A DNA stretch of 64,000 nt from Kitasatospora sp. NBC_01246 (GTDB taxonomy: Bacteria; Actinomycetota; Actinomycetes; Streptomycetales; Streptomycetaceae). The translations under genes and the position numbers were made by a program. Location: NCBI RefSeq assembly GCF_036226505.1, contig NZ_CP108484.1:4030001-4094000 (forward strand). Reading direction: 5' to 3'. This document shows, in pieces, positions 51,190-59,571 of this stretch. Numbering within the stretch: the first letter of the stretch is position 1; every line of letters begins with the position of its first letter. Below the pieces are notes generated by a model. The model had not been told where the DNA came from and made no database searches. It saw only the letters and a list, made by a program, of their open reading frames with translations.

Positions 51190-51218
51190 ATGGAATGACG
51201 GATTTCAAAATCTGTCAA
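51190..51218 (-). promoter_or_regulatory. Candidate topA promoter
   Basis: On the minus strand TTGACA (51218-51213) is followed after 17 bases by TTCCAT (51195-51190). The spacer includes the palindrome GATTTTGAAATC (51212-51201). Placed about 260 bases upstream of the topA GTG, it would give a long leader. The 334-base space 50932-51265 contains no gene I can support; it is the most AT-rich part of this region. Confidence 0.5.
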
Positions 51219-51265
51219 CGGAAAATCGACACCTCGCGGCGGGCGGAGCGGCGGTGGGACGGGGC

Positions 51266-51727
51266 TCAGCCCGCGAGGCCGGCGGCGATCAGTGCCGCCC
51301 CCGCGGCCACGCAGCCGGTGCCGAGCGAGGTCCAGAGCAGATCGGCCACCGCCGCCCGGCCGGTTTCCGCCGCCGCCAGGACCGCGCGGCTCGGCCGCCG
51401 AGGATCGTAGGAGATACGGACGGACGCGCCGGGCGCGAAGCGGGCCGGCCGGCGCAGCGGGGTGTGGCCGCGCGGGCGGGTGATCACCAGCTCGGCGCAT
51501 CGTCCCGGGCCGGCGGCGCCCGTCACGGCCGGCGCGGAGAAGGAGAGCAGCGGTGCGCTGTCCAGCTCACCGTGGGCGTCGGCCTCGGCGACCACCGTGG
51601 CCACCGCCGGCACGCCACGGCGTCGCACCAGGTGGCGAAGGCGCACTTCGGACGCGCACCAGAGCAGCAGTGCGCCGCCGAAGAGCGCGAGCACCGCGCC
51701 GCCCGCCGTGGCCGTCGTCGTGTCCAC
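51266..51727 (-). CDS. DUF3592-like membrane protein
   Basis: A 153-residue protein with one helix at each end (TATAGGAVLALFGGALLLWCAS, and LLWTSLGTGCVAAGAALIAAGLAG). A beta-rich middle (VPAVATVVAEADA to SVRISYDPRRPSRAVLA) fits DUF3592 (PF12158). The function of that family is unknown. I chose the GTG at 51727 because GGGGGCAAGAG lies upstream and the first helix begins there. Between that ribosome binding site and upstream DNA lies a perfect palindrome (51739-51767). A homologous gene stands at the same place in related genomes as I recall, next to topA. Confidence 0.75.
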   Translation of the reverse strand: MDTTTATAGGAVLALFGGALLLWCASEVRLRHLVRRRGVPAVATVVAEADAHGELDSAPLLSFSAPAVTGAAGPGRCAELVITRPRGHTPLRRPARFAPGASVRISYDPRRPSRAVLAAAETGRAAVADLLWTSLGTGCVAAGAALIAAGLAG

Positions 51728-51738
51728 CTCTTGCCCCC

Positions 51739-51767
51739 AGCTCTGTCCACAGCCTGTGGACAGAGCT
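51739..51767. promoter_or_regulatory. 29-base palindrome with inverted DnaA-box-like sequences
   Basis: Bases 51739-51752 and 51754-51767 are exact reverse complements around a single C. Each arm contains CTGTCCACA, one base away from the Streptomyces DnaA box TTGTCCACA. It lies 12 bases upstream of the DUF3592-like start and would also fold into a hairpin over the leader. Either a repressor site or a pair of weak DnaA boxes is possible. Confidence 0.55.
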
Positions 51768-52148
51768 TCACAGTCCGGGGCCAACGCGGGACAGCCGTTC
51801 GGCGACCGGCGGGCGAACCAGGAGGCACCGGGAGATGAACCGGCAGGGGCTCGAGCCGGCCCGTTCGGACCGAATCGGGTCATGGCGGACCGAGCCGTGG
51901 CGGACCGTCGGACCGCGCCGGGCCGTGCCGGGTCACGGCAGGCCGTTTCGAGCCACGGCAGGTCGCGGCGGGGCCGCCTTCGGGCTTCGACGCGAGCCGA
52001 ACGAACGAGGGCACCGGCGGGTGGCGGACGGACACCGGGTGTCGGCCGCGGGTGGGCGGCCGACCGGGCGCCGGGGGGCGGCGGACCCGCAGGGCGGCCG
52101 GCCTCCGGGGCAGCGGGGCAGCAGGCCCGCGGGGCAGCTCCGGGGCCG
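51768..52148. other. Gene-free region
   Basis: No coding frame with ribosome binding site and family resemblance is visible in these 381 bases. The plus strand carries several imperfect repeats of a CGAGCCGTGGCGGACCG / GAGCCACGGCAGGTCG kind (about 51890-51970), without clear inverted symmetry. Confidence 0.5.
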
Positions 52149-53681
52149 TTACTCGACCGGTCGGATGAACCCCTGCTCGGTGAGGAGCCGCAACGACTCC
52201 GGCACCCGGTCCCGCAGGACCACCCGGTCCTCGCCGAGCAGCTGCGCGATGGCGTCCACGATCTCGCCGGCCGACAGCGTCCCGTCGCAGACCCCGGCGA
52301 ACCCGGCTCCCACCGTGTCCACCTTGGTGGCCCGCCGCATGCCGCGGTTGTGGCGCAGGATCACGTGCTCCGGGTCCTCCGCCCCGGGTGCGCCGACCTG
52401 CTCCTGGACCACCTCGTCGGCCAGCACGTACCGGGCCGCGAGCAGCCCCGCGTCGTCATGCGTGCGCAGGTAGTCCTGCCGGTCGAACCACTCCTCGATG
52501 TGCGGGCCGAGCGGCTGCTCGACCGGGTGCGGCCACTCCTCCACCCGGACGGTCGGCCGCTCGGCGCCGCTCGCCCGCAGCGTGATCCAGCCGAAGCCGA
52601 TGCCCTCGACCCGGCCCGCCTCGAAGGCATCCAGCCACTCGCCGTACCGGGCCTGGTAGTCACCGCCGGCGCCGCGGTGGTCACCGCCGTCGCGCAGCCA
52701 CAACTCGGCGTACTGGGCGACGTCCTGGACCTCCCGCTGGACGACCCAGGCGTCCAGGCCGGTGCCCGCCACCCAGCCGGCCAGCCGGTCATGCCAGTCC
52801 TCGCCCTTGACGTGCTGCCAGTTCGCGAGCAACTGGCAGTAGCCGCCCGGCTCCAGGTGCGCGGCGGCGGAGCGGACCAGGCTGCGGCAGAGGTCGTCGC
52901 CGGCCATGCCGCCGTCGCGGTAGGTGAAGCGGCCGGTGGGCGAGATCACGAACGGCGGGTTGGAGACGATCAGGTCGAACTTCCGCTCCCCGACCGGCTC
53001 GAAGAGGCTGCCGGCGGCGGCGTCGGTGTTGTCGAAGCCGGAGAGCGCGAGCGTCAGCTCGGTGAACCTCAGCGCCCGCGGATTGAGGTCGGTGGCGGTG
53101 ACCCGCTGCGCGTGCCGGGCGGCGTGCAGGGCCTGCACCCCGGAGCCCGAGCCGAGGTCCAGGGCGGCCCGGACCGGGCGGCGCACCGTGATGTTGGCCA
53201 GCGTCGTGGAGGCGCCCCCCACCCCGAGCACCAGGTCCTTGCGGGCCACGCCGTGCGCGGTCTCGCCGGAGCCGATCCCGCCCGCGCCGCCGACCGCGCA
53301 GCCCAGGTCGGAGACCACCCAGGCGTCCGAACTGGGCAGACCGGAGACCTCGTTGGCATACGGGCGGACGTCCACGGTGGCGCGCACCTGGTCCCCGTCC
53401 GCGCGCAGCCAGCCGTCGGTCAGACAGTCCTCGACCGGCAGCGCGGCGGCGGCCGCCTGGTACGGCACGGGCTGCTGCAGCAGGAACAGCCGCACCAGCG
53501 TCTCCAGCGGGCTGCCGCCACGGGTGGCGCGCAGCGCCGGGACGGCCTCGCTGCGCGCCAGCGCCGCGTAGCCGGTGGGCCCGAGCAGGTCGAGGCAGCC
53601 GTCGGCGGTGTACGCGGCGGCGAGCAGCGCCTCACGGAACTTGGGGAGGCGGGTCGGGTCGAGAACGGGGCTACTGATCAC
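52149..53681 (-). CDS. Class I methyltransferase with N-terminal helical domain
   Basis: A 510-residue protein. The first 160 residues are a helical/winged domain (FREALLAAAYTADGCLDLLG, then LPVEDCLTDGWL). The catalytic domain follows: SAM motif I ALDLGSGSGVQALHAARHA, then VTATDLNPRALRFTELTLAL and the motif IV FDLIVSNPPFVISPTG. The NPPF catalytic motif is that of N6-adenine or N5-glutamine methyltransferases (PrmC-like relatives). The C-terminal 200 residues are actinobacterial-specific. Target unknown; rRNA, tRNA or protein are all possible. GTG start at 53681 with a weak ribosome binding site (GGCGGG immediately upstream). Confidence 0.85.
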   Translation of the reverse strand: MISSPVLDPTRLPKFREALLAAAYTADGCLDLLGPTGYAALARSEAVPALRATRGGSPLETLVRLFLLQQPVPYQAAAAALPVEDCLTDGWLRADGDQVRATVDVRPYANEVSGLPSSDAWVVSDLGCAVGGAGGIGSGETAHGVARKDLVLGVGGASTTLANITVRRPVRAALDLGSGSGVQALHAARHAQRVTATDLNPRALRFTELTLALSGFDNTDAAAGSLFEPVGERKFDLIVSNPPFVISPTGRFTYRDGGMAGDDLCRSLVRSAAAHLEPGGYCQLLANWQHVKGEDWHDRLAGWVAGTGLDAWVVQREVQDVAQYAELWLRDGGDHRGAGGDYQARYGEWLDAFEAGRVEGIGFGWITLRASGAERPTVRVEEWPHPVEQPLGPHIEEWFDRQDYLRTHDDAGLLAARYVLADEVVQEQVGAPGAEDPEHVILRHNRGMRRATKVDTVGAGFAGVCDGTLSAGEIVDAIAQLLGEDRVVLRDRVPESLRLLTEQGFIRPVE

Positions 53682-53827
53682 CCCGCCATTGTCCCCCCGG
53701 CCGCCGGGCCCGCTTCCCCGCCGGGGCCGCTTCCCCGCCCGGGCCGGGGCCGGGCCGCCGACCCGCCCGCGCCGAGCACGGCCGGGCGGGACCGGCTCCG
53801 GACGGGATCGGCTCCGGACCGGTCGGG

Positions 53828-54550
53828 TCAGCTCGCCGAGGGCGCGGGGCTGGACGCGGCGGGGGCGGGCGGGGCCGAGGTCGCGGCCGGGTCCGTCGCG
53901 GCCTGGCTGCCCGCCGGGCTCGCGCCGTCGGTCGCGCCGGGCGCGGGGGTGCCGGTGCTGCCGCCGGCCGTCGGCGTCCCGCTCGCTCCGGCGGTCGGCG
54001 CCGCGGCGGCCGAGCCTGGCTTGCAGCCCTCCTGCTTGGCCATCGCGGCACCGAGGTCGCCGCGCTGCAGCTTGGCCTGTGCCTGGGTGGAGAGCGAGGC
54101 CAGCTTCTGCACCTGGTCGGCGACGCTGCGCAGCCCGTCGGCGAACTTCGCCTGTTCGTCGTTCGGCAGCGCGTCCAGCTTCTTCTGGACGTCGAGGTAC
54201 AGGTCGGCCGCCTTGTTGAGCTCGGAGACGGTGTCCTTCTGGAGGTTCCCGCCCTCGTCGACCTTGGGCGCACCGGCGGAGTCGATGGCGGCGGCGATCT
54301 CCTGGTTGGTCTTGGCCAGCCGCCCGATGTCGGCGGAGAGGCGCTTCTGCAGATCGGCCGGGGCCTCACCGGTCTTCACCTGGCCGGTGTCCGCCAGAGC
54401 GGTCTGCGCCTGGGCGATCGGGTCCTTGGCCGCGCCGCAGACGTTCGCCGCCCAGGACTCCAGCTGCTTGCTGTTGTCGTCGCCGCAGCCGACGGCGCCG
54501 AACGCCAGCAGCGCGCCGAGCGCGGGTACGGCCAGCAGTCGCTTGTTCAC
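53828..54550 (-). CDS. Small secreted lipoprotein
   Basis: A 240-residue exported protein. VNKRLLAVPALGALLAFGAVGCGDDNS is a lipoprotein signal with the lipobox Gly-Ala-Val-Gly-Cys at about 22. The mature part is mostly helical (about 30-170, heptad-like LSADIGRLAKTNQEIAAAIDSA). The last 65 residues are Ala/Pro/Thr/Ser low complexity. No enzymatic motif is seen. It is a conserved type of lipoprotein in this bldG region of Streptomyces; role unknown. GTG start at 54550. Confidence 0.8.
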   Translation of the reverse strand: MNKRLLAVPALGALLAFGAVGCGDDNSKQLESWAANVCGAAKDPIAQAQTALADTGQVKTGEAPADLQKRLSADIGRLAKTNQEIAAAIDSAGAPKVDEGGNLQKDTVSELNKAADLYLDVQKKLDALPNDEQAKFADGLRSVADQVQKLASLSTQAQAKLQRGDLGAAMAKQEGCKPGSAAAAPTAGASGTPTAGGSTGTPAPGATDGASPAGSQAATDPAATSAPPAPAASSPAPSAS

Positions 54551-54755
54551 CGGGAGAAGCCCTTTCGGTTTCGGTCGTCGAACTGCGAACCTACACGGCC
54601 GCCACCCGGCCCCCGGTTCCCGCCCGTACCGGCTCCGATCGGTCTCCCCGGCCTGGATCGGTCGCTCCCCTCCTTCGGACGGCTTTCCCCGGCCTCGGGG
54701 CCCTCACGGCGGGAGGCGTACCGGGCCCGGGCGCACCGGCCCCGGGATATGGACT

Positions 54756-54816
54756 CAGGCCGACCGAACCCAGGCCGACCCGAAGCCAGGCCGACCGAAG
54801 CCAGGCGGACCTGGTT
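54756..54816. repeat. Four 15-16-base tandem repeats
   Basis: Units CAGGCCGACCGAACC (54756), CAGGCCGACCCGAAGC (54771), CAGGCCGACCGAAGC (54787) and a degenerate fourth (54802) run up to the stop codon of the cyclophilin-like gene. The rest of the 265-base space 54551-54815 shows no gene. Confidence 0.75.
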
Positions 54817-55189
54817 CAGGCCCGCTCGACCCTGACCGGGTCGTTCGGGCGGACGGTGCGCAGCACTTCGGGATCCCCGTCCAGGGAGCCGAGGATGTTG
54901 CAGGGGCTGGCCAGCCGGCACTCGCCGTCCCGGGAGATCGGCGTCGGCCCGAAGGGCAGCGCGAGGCTGTCACCGTCCGTCCAGAACGCCACGGTGCCCG
55001 GCTCGACGACCTGCCGGGCGTCGTCCTCCCTGGGCACGCTGACCGGCGTCCCGAAGTACACCTCCTCGCCCCAGGTACTGGCCGACGAGCTGATCGGCAA
55101 CGCACCCCAGAGCGCCTGGGCGGTGGGGGTGGCCGTGAGCGTGGCGAGCGCCTGACCGGACCGGCGGGCCACAGGATGCGAATCCGCAT
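54816..55189 (-). pseudogene. Cyclophilin-like domain protein with apparent N-terminal frameshift
   Basis: Residues from SGQALATLTATPTAQALWGALP to the end match the cyclophilin-like (DUF369/PF18050) family: GEEVYFGTPVSVP, PGTVAFWTDGDSLALPFGPTP and CNILGSLDGDP are all family hallmarks. The family's first strand normally reads like MRIRILWPAG, and exactly this is encoded by an ATG at 55189, but in a different frame. Joining the two needs one inserted base (or two deleted) near 55155-55165, inside GGTCCGGTC. If the GTG at 55172 is used instead, the protein is intact but lacks its first strand. So either a real frameshift, a sequencing error, or an alternative start. Confidence 0.65.
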
Positions 55190-55483
55190 GGGTTCCCTCT
55201 TCTACGACCTTCTACGACAGACCCGATCACCGATCGGGGCCGGTCGTGCCGAGAGCAGGGAACCGCTGGATTCAACAGTTTGTCAATGCACTCCCGCCAG
55301 GTGGACTCCCCGGCTGCGGCCGTGGCGTGGCGCGAGGGACGTGTGCGGCAACCGGTCGGCCGTCACGACGGCGACGCGGCCGCAACGGCGCGCGAGCGAC
55401 CACGACAGCGGCCACCGCCGTAGTCGGCGGGCAGCAGGAACCGGCCGGACGGGAGGGCCCGGTCGGCCGTCGGCAGTCGCCGG

Positions 55484-55900
55484 TCAGAGTGCCATCGCGT
55501 CGACCGAGACCGGCCAGCTCATCCGGATCAGGCCACCGCTCGCTCCGCTGGTGACCTCCAGCTCCTCCACCAGTCCGGTGATCACGGCGAGACCCAGGGT
55601 GTCCTCGTCCGGATCGCCTTCGGCAGCACCCGGGGCCGGCACGGTGGCGGGGCCCGCCTCGTCCTCGACCTCGATGAGGAAACGCTTCTCCTGGTCCGTG
55701 AGAGCGACCCTGACCGCACCGGTGATGCCACCGCGCTGGTGCAGGCCGACCGCACGGGAGCACGCCTCGCCCACGGCGAGCCGGACCTCGTCGAGCACCG
55801 ACTCGTCGACCCCGGCTCGTCTTGCCACAGCCGCGGCGACCAGCCGGGCCGTACGGACATGCTCGGGAAGCGCGCTGAATCGAAGTTCGACGGTTGCCAT
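55484..55900 (-). CDS. HATPase-fold anti-sigma/serine kinase regulator next to BldG (ApgA/RsbW-like)
   Basis: A 138-residue GHKL ATPase-fold protein. It reads MATVELRFSALPEHVRTARLVAAAVARRAG, then LDEVRLAVGEACSRAVGLHQR (N-box), and DTLGLAVITGLVEELEV (the Gly-rich G1/G2 part). In S. coelicolor the gene at this position encodes the anti-sigma partner of BldG. The N-box Asn that helps hold Mg-ATP in RsbW/SpoIIAB is not visible: the pattern is Glu-Ala-Cys-Ser-Arg. Phosphorylation of BldG by this protein is therefore uncertain. ATG at 55900 with GGGGAG upstream. It lies 159 bases downstream of bldG on the same strand. Confidence 0.85.
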   Translation of the reverse strand: MATVELRFSALPEHVRTARLVAAAVARRAGVDESVLDEVRLAVGEACSRAVGLHQRGGITGAVRVALTDQEKRFLIEVEDEAGPATVPAPGAAEGDPDEDTLGLAVITGLVEELEVTSGASGGLIRMSWPVSVDAMAL

Positions 55901-56059
55901 CTCTCCCCCTCGGGGTGTCCGGCCGAGACCGGGCATGCGGGCCCCTGCGAACCGGTCCCACCGGCTCCGGGGCGGGCCCGGACGGGCCGGGGCCACACGG
56001 GGCCCCGGCACGCCGGACACGTGGATCGGACGGGTCGACACGAGGCCGACCCGGCCTGG

Positions 56060-56401
56060 TCAGTCGGTCGAGTTGACCGCGTCGTCCACCGAGGTGTGGA
56101 TCGGGAAGACCTTGGTCAGGCCGGTGATACGGAAGATCTTCAGAATGCGCTCCTGGTTGCACACCAGGCGCAGCGAGCCCTCATGGGCCCGCACTCGCTT
56201 CAGACCGCCCACCAGCACACCCAGACCGGTCGAGTCGAGGAAGTCCACGCCCTCCATGTCGACGACGAGGTGGTAGTTGCCGTCGTTGACGAGCTCGACC
56301 AACTGCTCACGCAGCTTCGGGGCGGTGTACACATCGATCTCGCCGCCAACCTCGACGACCGTGCGATCGCCGACTGTACGGGTCGACAGGGACAGGTCCA
56401 C
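56060..56401 (-). CDS. bldG: Anti-sigma factor antagonist BldG
   Basis: A 113-residue STAS protein that matches the Streptomyces developmental regulator BldG in length and sequence character. Its features are [27 protein letters not shown], then the phosphorylation loop [15 protein letters not shown] with Ser57, and [23 protein letters not shown]. Ser57 is the residue known to be phosphorylated in BldG. It switches partner sigma factors that control aerial growth and antibiotic production, so it could indirectly affect the PTM cluster here. GTG start at 56401 after GGAGG. The 203 bases up to the divergent helicase hold its promoters. Confidence 0.95.
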   Translation of the reverse strand: MDLSLSTRTVGDRTVVEVGGEIDVYTAPKLREQLVELVNDGNYHLVVDMEGVDFLDSTGLGVLVGGLKRVRAHEGSLRLVCNQERILKIFRITGLTKVFPIHTSVDDAVNSTD

Positions 56402-56622
56402 GGAACCTCCAGCACCTTGCCTTGCTACGTCATTGCGATCTTCGGCCGGACGGCCGTCACCGCATGGTCGCGTACCCCGGACGCGCCCAATCACGCGTGG
56501 CGAGCCTCAGCGCTGCGACCCCCGGCCGTACGGCCGTCACGGCCACATTCAACCACCTGCGACCATGACCGCACGATGGCTTACGACGATTCTCCGTCAC
56601 GCCGGTGACACACTGGGTCCTC

Positions 56623-59082
56623 ATGCCGCCCCGTCACAGCCTGCCCGAGGCACTGCTCACGACCCTGTCCACCACCCGGGGGCGGTCGGACCGGCTCACC
56701 CATACGGAGCACCTTCCCGCCCGACCAGCACGTTATTCACCCTGGCCCGACTCGATCCGACCCGAGATCGTCGCCTCCGCCCGGGAGCTGGGCGTGGAAC
56801 GTCCTTGGGCCCATCAGGCAGAAGCGATGAACCTGGCCAAAAGCGGCCATACTGTGGTGATCGCCACAGGAACCGCCTCGGGCAAGTCACTCGGCTATCT
56901 GGCGCCGGTGCTCAGCGACCTGCTGGACGGGACCGAGGCCCGCAACGGCCGTGGCGCCACCGCGCTCTACCTGGCCCCGACGAAGGCGCTCGCCGCCGAC
57001 CAGCGGCGACGGGCCGCCGAACTCGCCCCGCCCAGGGTCCGGCCCGCCCTCTACGACGGCGACACCCCGCCCGAGGAACGCGAGTGGGTCCGCCAGTACG
57101 CCTCCTACGTGCTCACCAATCCCGACATGCTGCACCGCGGCATCCTGCCCGCGCACGCGCGCTGGTCCTCCTTCCTCAAGACGCTGCGCTACGTGGTGGT
57201 CGACGAGTGCCACAGCTACCGGGGCGTGTTCGGCTCGCACGTCGCCCAGGTGCTGCGCCGACTGCGCCGGATCTGTGCCCGGTACGGCTCCTCCCCGACC
57301 TTCCTGCTCGCCTCGGCCACCACCGCCGACCCGGGCGCCACCGCCCGGCTGCTCACCGGGCTGCCCGCCGAAGCCGTCACCGAGGACGCCTCGCCGCGCG
57401 GTCCGATGGTGTTCGGGCTCTGGGAACCGCCGCTCACCGAGAACGTCGGCGAGCACGGGGCCCCGGTCCGCAGGACGGCCACCGCCGAGGCCGCCCACCT
57501 GCTGACCGACCTCGTCGAACGGCAGACCCGCACCGTCGTGTTCGTCCGCTCCCGCCGGGCGGCCGAACTCGTCGCGCTCCAGGCCCAGGACCAGCTCGGC
57601 CGACCGCTCGCCGACCGGGTCGCCGCCTACCGCGGCGGCTACCTCGCCGACGAGCGCCGGGCCCTCGAACGCGATCTGCAGTCCGGCCGGCTGCTCGGCG
57701 TCGCCTCCACCTCCGCTCTCGAACTGGGCGTCGACATCTCGGGTCTGGACGCCGTCCTGATGGCCGGGTACCCCGGCACCCGGGCCTCGCTCTGGCAGCA
57801 GGCCGGGCGGGCCGGACGCGAGGCCCAGGGCGCCCTGGCCGTCCTGATCGCCCGCGACGACCCGCTGGACACCTACCTGGTGCACCACCCGGAGGCGCTC
57901 TTCGCCACGCCCGTCGAAGCCACCGTGCTCGACCCCGACAATCCGCACGTCCTCGCCCCGCACCTGTGCGCGGCGGCCGCCGAACTCCCACTCACGGACA
58001 GCGACCTGGACCTGTTCGGCCCCTCCGCGGGCCCGCTGCTGCCCGTCCTGGAGCGGCGCGGGCTGCTCCGCCGCCGCGGTGGCGGTTGGTACTGGACCCG
58101 CCGCGAACGCGCCGCCGACGCCGTCGACCTGCGTGGCAGCGGTGGCAGCCCGGTGCAGATCGTCGAGGCCCCGACCGGCCGGCTGCTGGGCACCGTGGAC
58201 GCCTCCGCCGCCCACACCACCGTCCACACCGGGGCCGTCCACATCCACCGGGGACGCAGCTACCTCGTCCGGGACTTCGACCTGGACAGCTCCGTCGCCC
58301 TGGTCGAGCCGGCCGACCCGCCGTACACGACGGCCGCCCGGGACATCACCTCCATCTCGGTGCTCTCCACCGACACCTCCCTCGCCTGGGGCGAGGGCCG
58401 GCTCAGCTTCGGTTCGGTGGAGGTCGTCAACCAGGTGGTCGGCTACCTCCGCAAACGGATCTCCACCGGGGAGATCATGGGCGAGACCAAACTCGACCTG
58501 CCGCCCCGGACCCTGCGGACCCGGGCGGTCTGGTGGTCCGTCACCGAGGACCAGCTGCTCGACGCGGACATCCCGCTCGACCAGTTGCCCGGGGCCGCCC
58601 ACGCCGCCGAACACGCCTCCATCGGCCTGCTGCCGCTCTTCGCCACCTGCGACCGCTGGGACATCGGCGGTGTCTCGGTGCCGCTGCACCCCGACACCGA
58701 GCTGCCGACGGTCTTCGTCTACGACGGCCACGCGGGCGGGGCCGGGTTCGCCGAACGCGGCTTCCAGCGCGCCGTCCAGTGGCTGACGGCCACCCGGGAG
58801 GCGATCGCCGCCTGCGAGTGCGAACGCGGCTGCCCGTCCTGCGTGCAGTCGCCCAAGTGCGGCAACGGCAACGAACCGCTGGACAAGGCGGCCGCCGTCC
58901 GACTGCTGGACATCCTGCTCGCCGGAGCACCGGTGGCCGACGGGGCCGGGGCCCCAAGCGGGGACGGAGACGGGGACGGGGACCGAGACGGGGACGGGGG
59001 CCGGACGCCTCACGAGCCTCAGGGCGACGGCGGCCCGGAGGCCGGGGCCGGGGCGGCCGAGCCGTCCGCCGGGGGCTCATGA
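56623..59082 (+). CDS. DEAD/DEAH helicase with DUF1998 domain (MrfA/YprA type)
   Basis: An 819-residue superfamily 2 helicase (825 if a GTG at 56605 is used). Domain 1 has the Q-like PWAHQAEAM, Walker A ATGTASGKS, TALYLAPTKALAADQ and the Walker B DECH box in VVVDECHSYRG. Domain 2 has VVFVRSRRAAELVALQ, STSALELGVDISGLDAV and QQAGRAGREAQG. The C-terminal DUF1998 part contains the cysteine set CECERGCPSCVQSPKCGNGNE, a Zn site as in B. subtilis MrfA, which repairs mitomycin adducts. It ends in a Gly/Asp low-complexity tail. Its TGA and the stop of the convergent Tad gene interlock (TCATGA). Confidence 0.92.
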   Translation: MPPRHSLPEALLTTLSTTRGRSDRLTHTEHLPARPARYSPWPDSIRPEIVASARELGVERPWAHQAEAMNLAKSGHTVVIATGTASGKSLGYLAPVLSDLLDGTEARNGRGATALYLAPTKALAADQRRRAAELAPPRVRPALYDGDTPPEEREWVRQYASYVLTNPDMLHRGILPAHARWSSFLKTLRYVVVDECHSYRGVFGSHVAQVLRRLRRICARYGSSPTFLLASATTADPGATARLLTGLPAEAVTEDASPRGPMVFGLWEPPLTENVGEHGAPVRRTATAEAAHLLTDLVERQTRTVVFVRSRRAAELVALQAQDQLGRPLADRVAAYRGGYLADERRALERDLQSGRLLGVASTSALELGVDISGLDAVLMAGYPGTRASLWQQAGRAGREAQGALAVLIARDDPLDTYLVHHPEALFATPVEATVLDPDNPHVLAPHLCAAAAELPLTDSDLDLFGPSAGPLLPVLERRGLLRRRGGGWYWTRRERAADAVDLRGSGGSPVQIVEAPTGRLLGTVDASAAHTTVHTGAVHIHRGRSYLVRDFDLDSSVALVEPADPPYTTAARDITSISVLSTDTSLAWGEGRLSFGSVEVVNQVVGYLRKRISTGEIMGETKLDLPPRTLRTRAVWWSVTEDQLLDADIPLDQLPGAAHAAEHASIGLLPLFATCDRWDIGGVSVPLHPDTELPTVFVYDGHAGGAGFAERGFQRAVQWLTATREAIAACECERGCPSCVQSPKCGNGNEPLDKAAAVRLLDILLAGAPVADGAGAPSGDGDGDGDRDGDGGRTPHEPQGDGGPEAGAGAAEPSAGGS

Positions 59083-59571
59083 GCCGCCTGCCGTCGCACC
59101 GACGCCCTCGTCCGCGGCAGCAGCCGTAACAGCAGCCGCGGCACGGATCGGCCCGGCTCGGGAACGGGCCCGCGCCGGCCCGATCGGCAGATCCACCGGA
59201 AGGCGGCCGATCAACACCTCCGCCACCACCTCGACGGCGTCCGCCTCCCGGTCCACCGTGCAGGACACCAGGGCGGCCGCCTGTGCCCGTGCGATCCCGG
59301 CGGCCCGGGCGCACCCGCCGTCCAGGTCCAGCAGCAGCCGGTCGGCCGCCGCGAGGGCCGCCAGGTCGGCGGCGGACTCGGCGCGGTGGCGGGCGCCCAC
59401 CACCGCGCCGACCGAGAGGACCGCGGCGAACGTCGTGCAGCCGAGCACCGCGAACGCGACCAGCCAGACCGTCGCGGATCCGCCGTCGGTCGGGCGCCCG
59501 ACCGCCGCACGGGCGCCCCGGGCCCTGGCCACCCTGCCCATCACGGCCGCCCCAGGGGTCAGGAGGGCCAT
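59077..59571 (-). CDS. TadE-like secreted protein (Rv3654c family)
   Basis: A 164-residue protein of the helicase/secretion-neighbourhood TadE-like type (TIGR03816). After a basic stretch, GGSATVWLVAFAVLGCTTFAAVLSVGAVVGARHRAESAADLAALAAADRL contains the single helix and the AESAADLAALAAA motif of this family. The remainder is probably outside the membrane. It overlaps the upstream tadE by 13 bases. Its stop codon overlaps the helicase stop on the other strand. It could be a pseudopilin of the Tad pilus. Alternative start ATG at 59541. Confidence 0.85.
   Translation of the reverse strand: MALLTPGAAVMGRVARARGARAAVGRPTDGGSATVWLVAFAVLGCTTFAAVLSVGAVVGARHRAESAADLAALAAADRLLLDLDGGCARAAGIARAQAAALVSCTVDREADAVEVVAEVLIGRLPVDLPIGPARARSRAGPIRAAAAVTAAAADEGVGATAGGS

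Noticed and set aside
51768..52148. A small RNA or tRNA in the gene-free region
   Set aside because: No cloverleaf, promoter pair or stable hairpin could be found by eye.
55246..55554. A plus-strand gene between the cyclophilin-like and anti-sigma genes
   Set aside because: Overlaps the anti-sigma gene, Arg/Gly-rich with no start signal; the 294-base space appears to be promoter and leader only.
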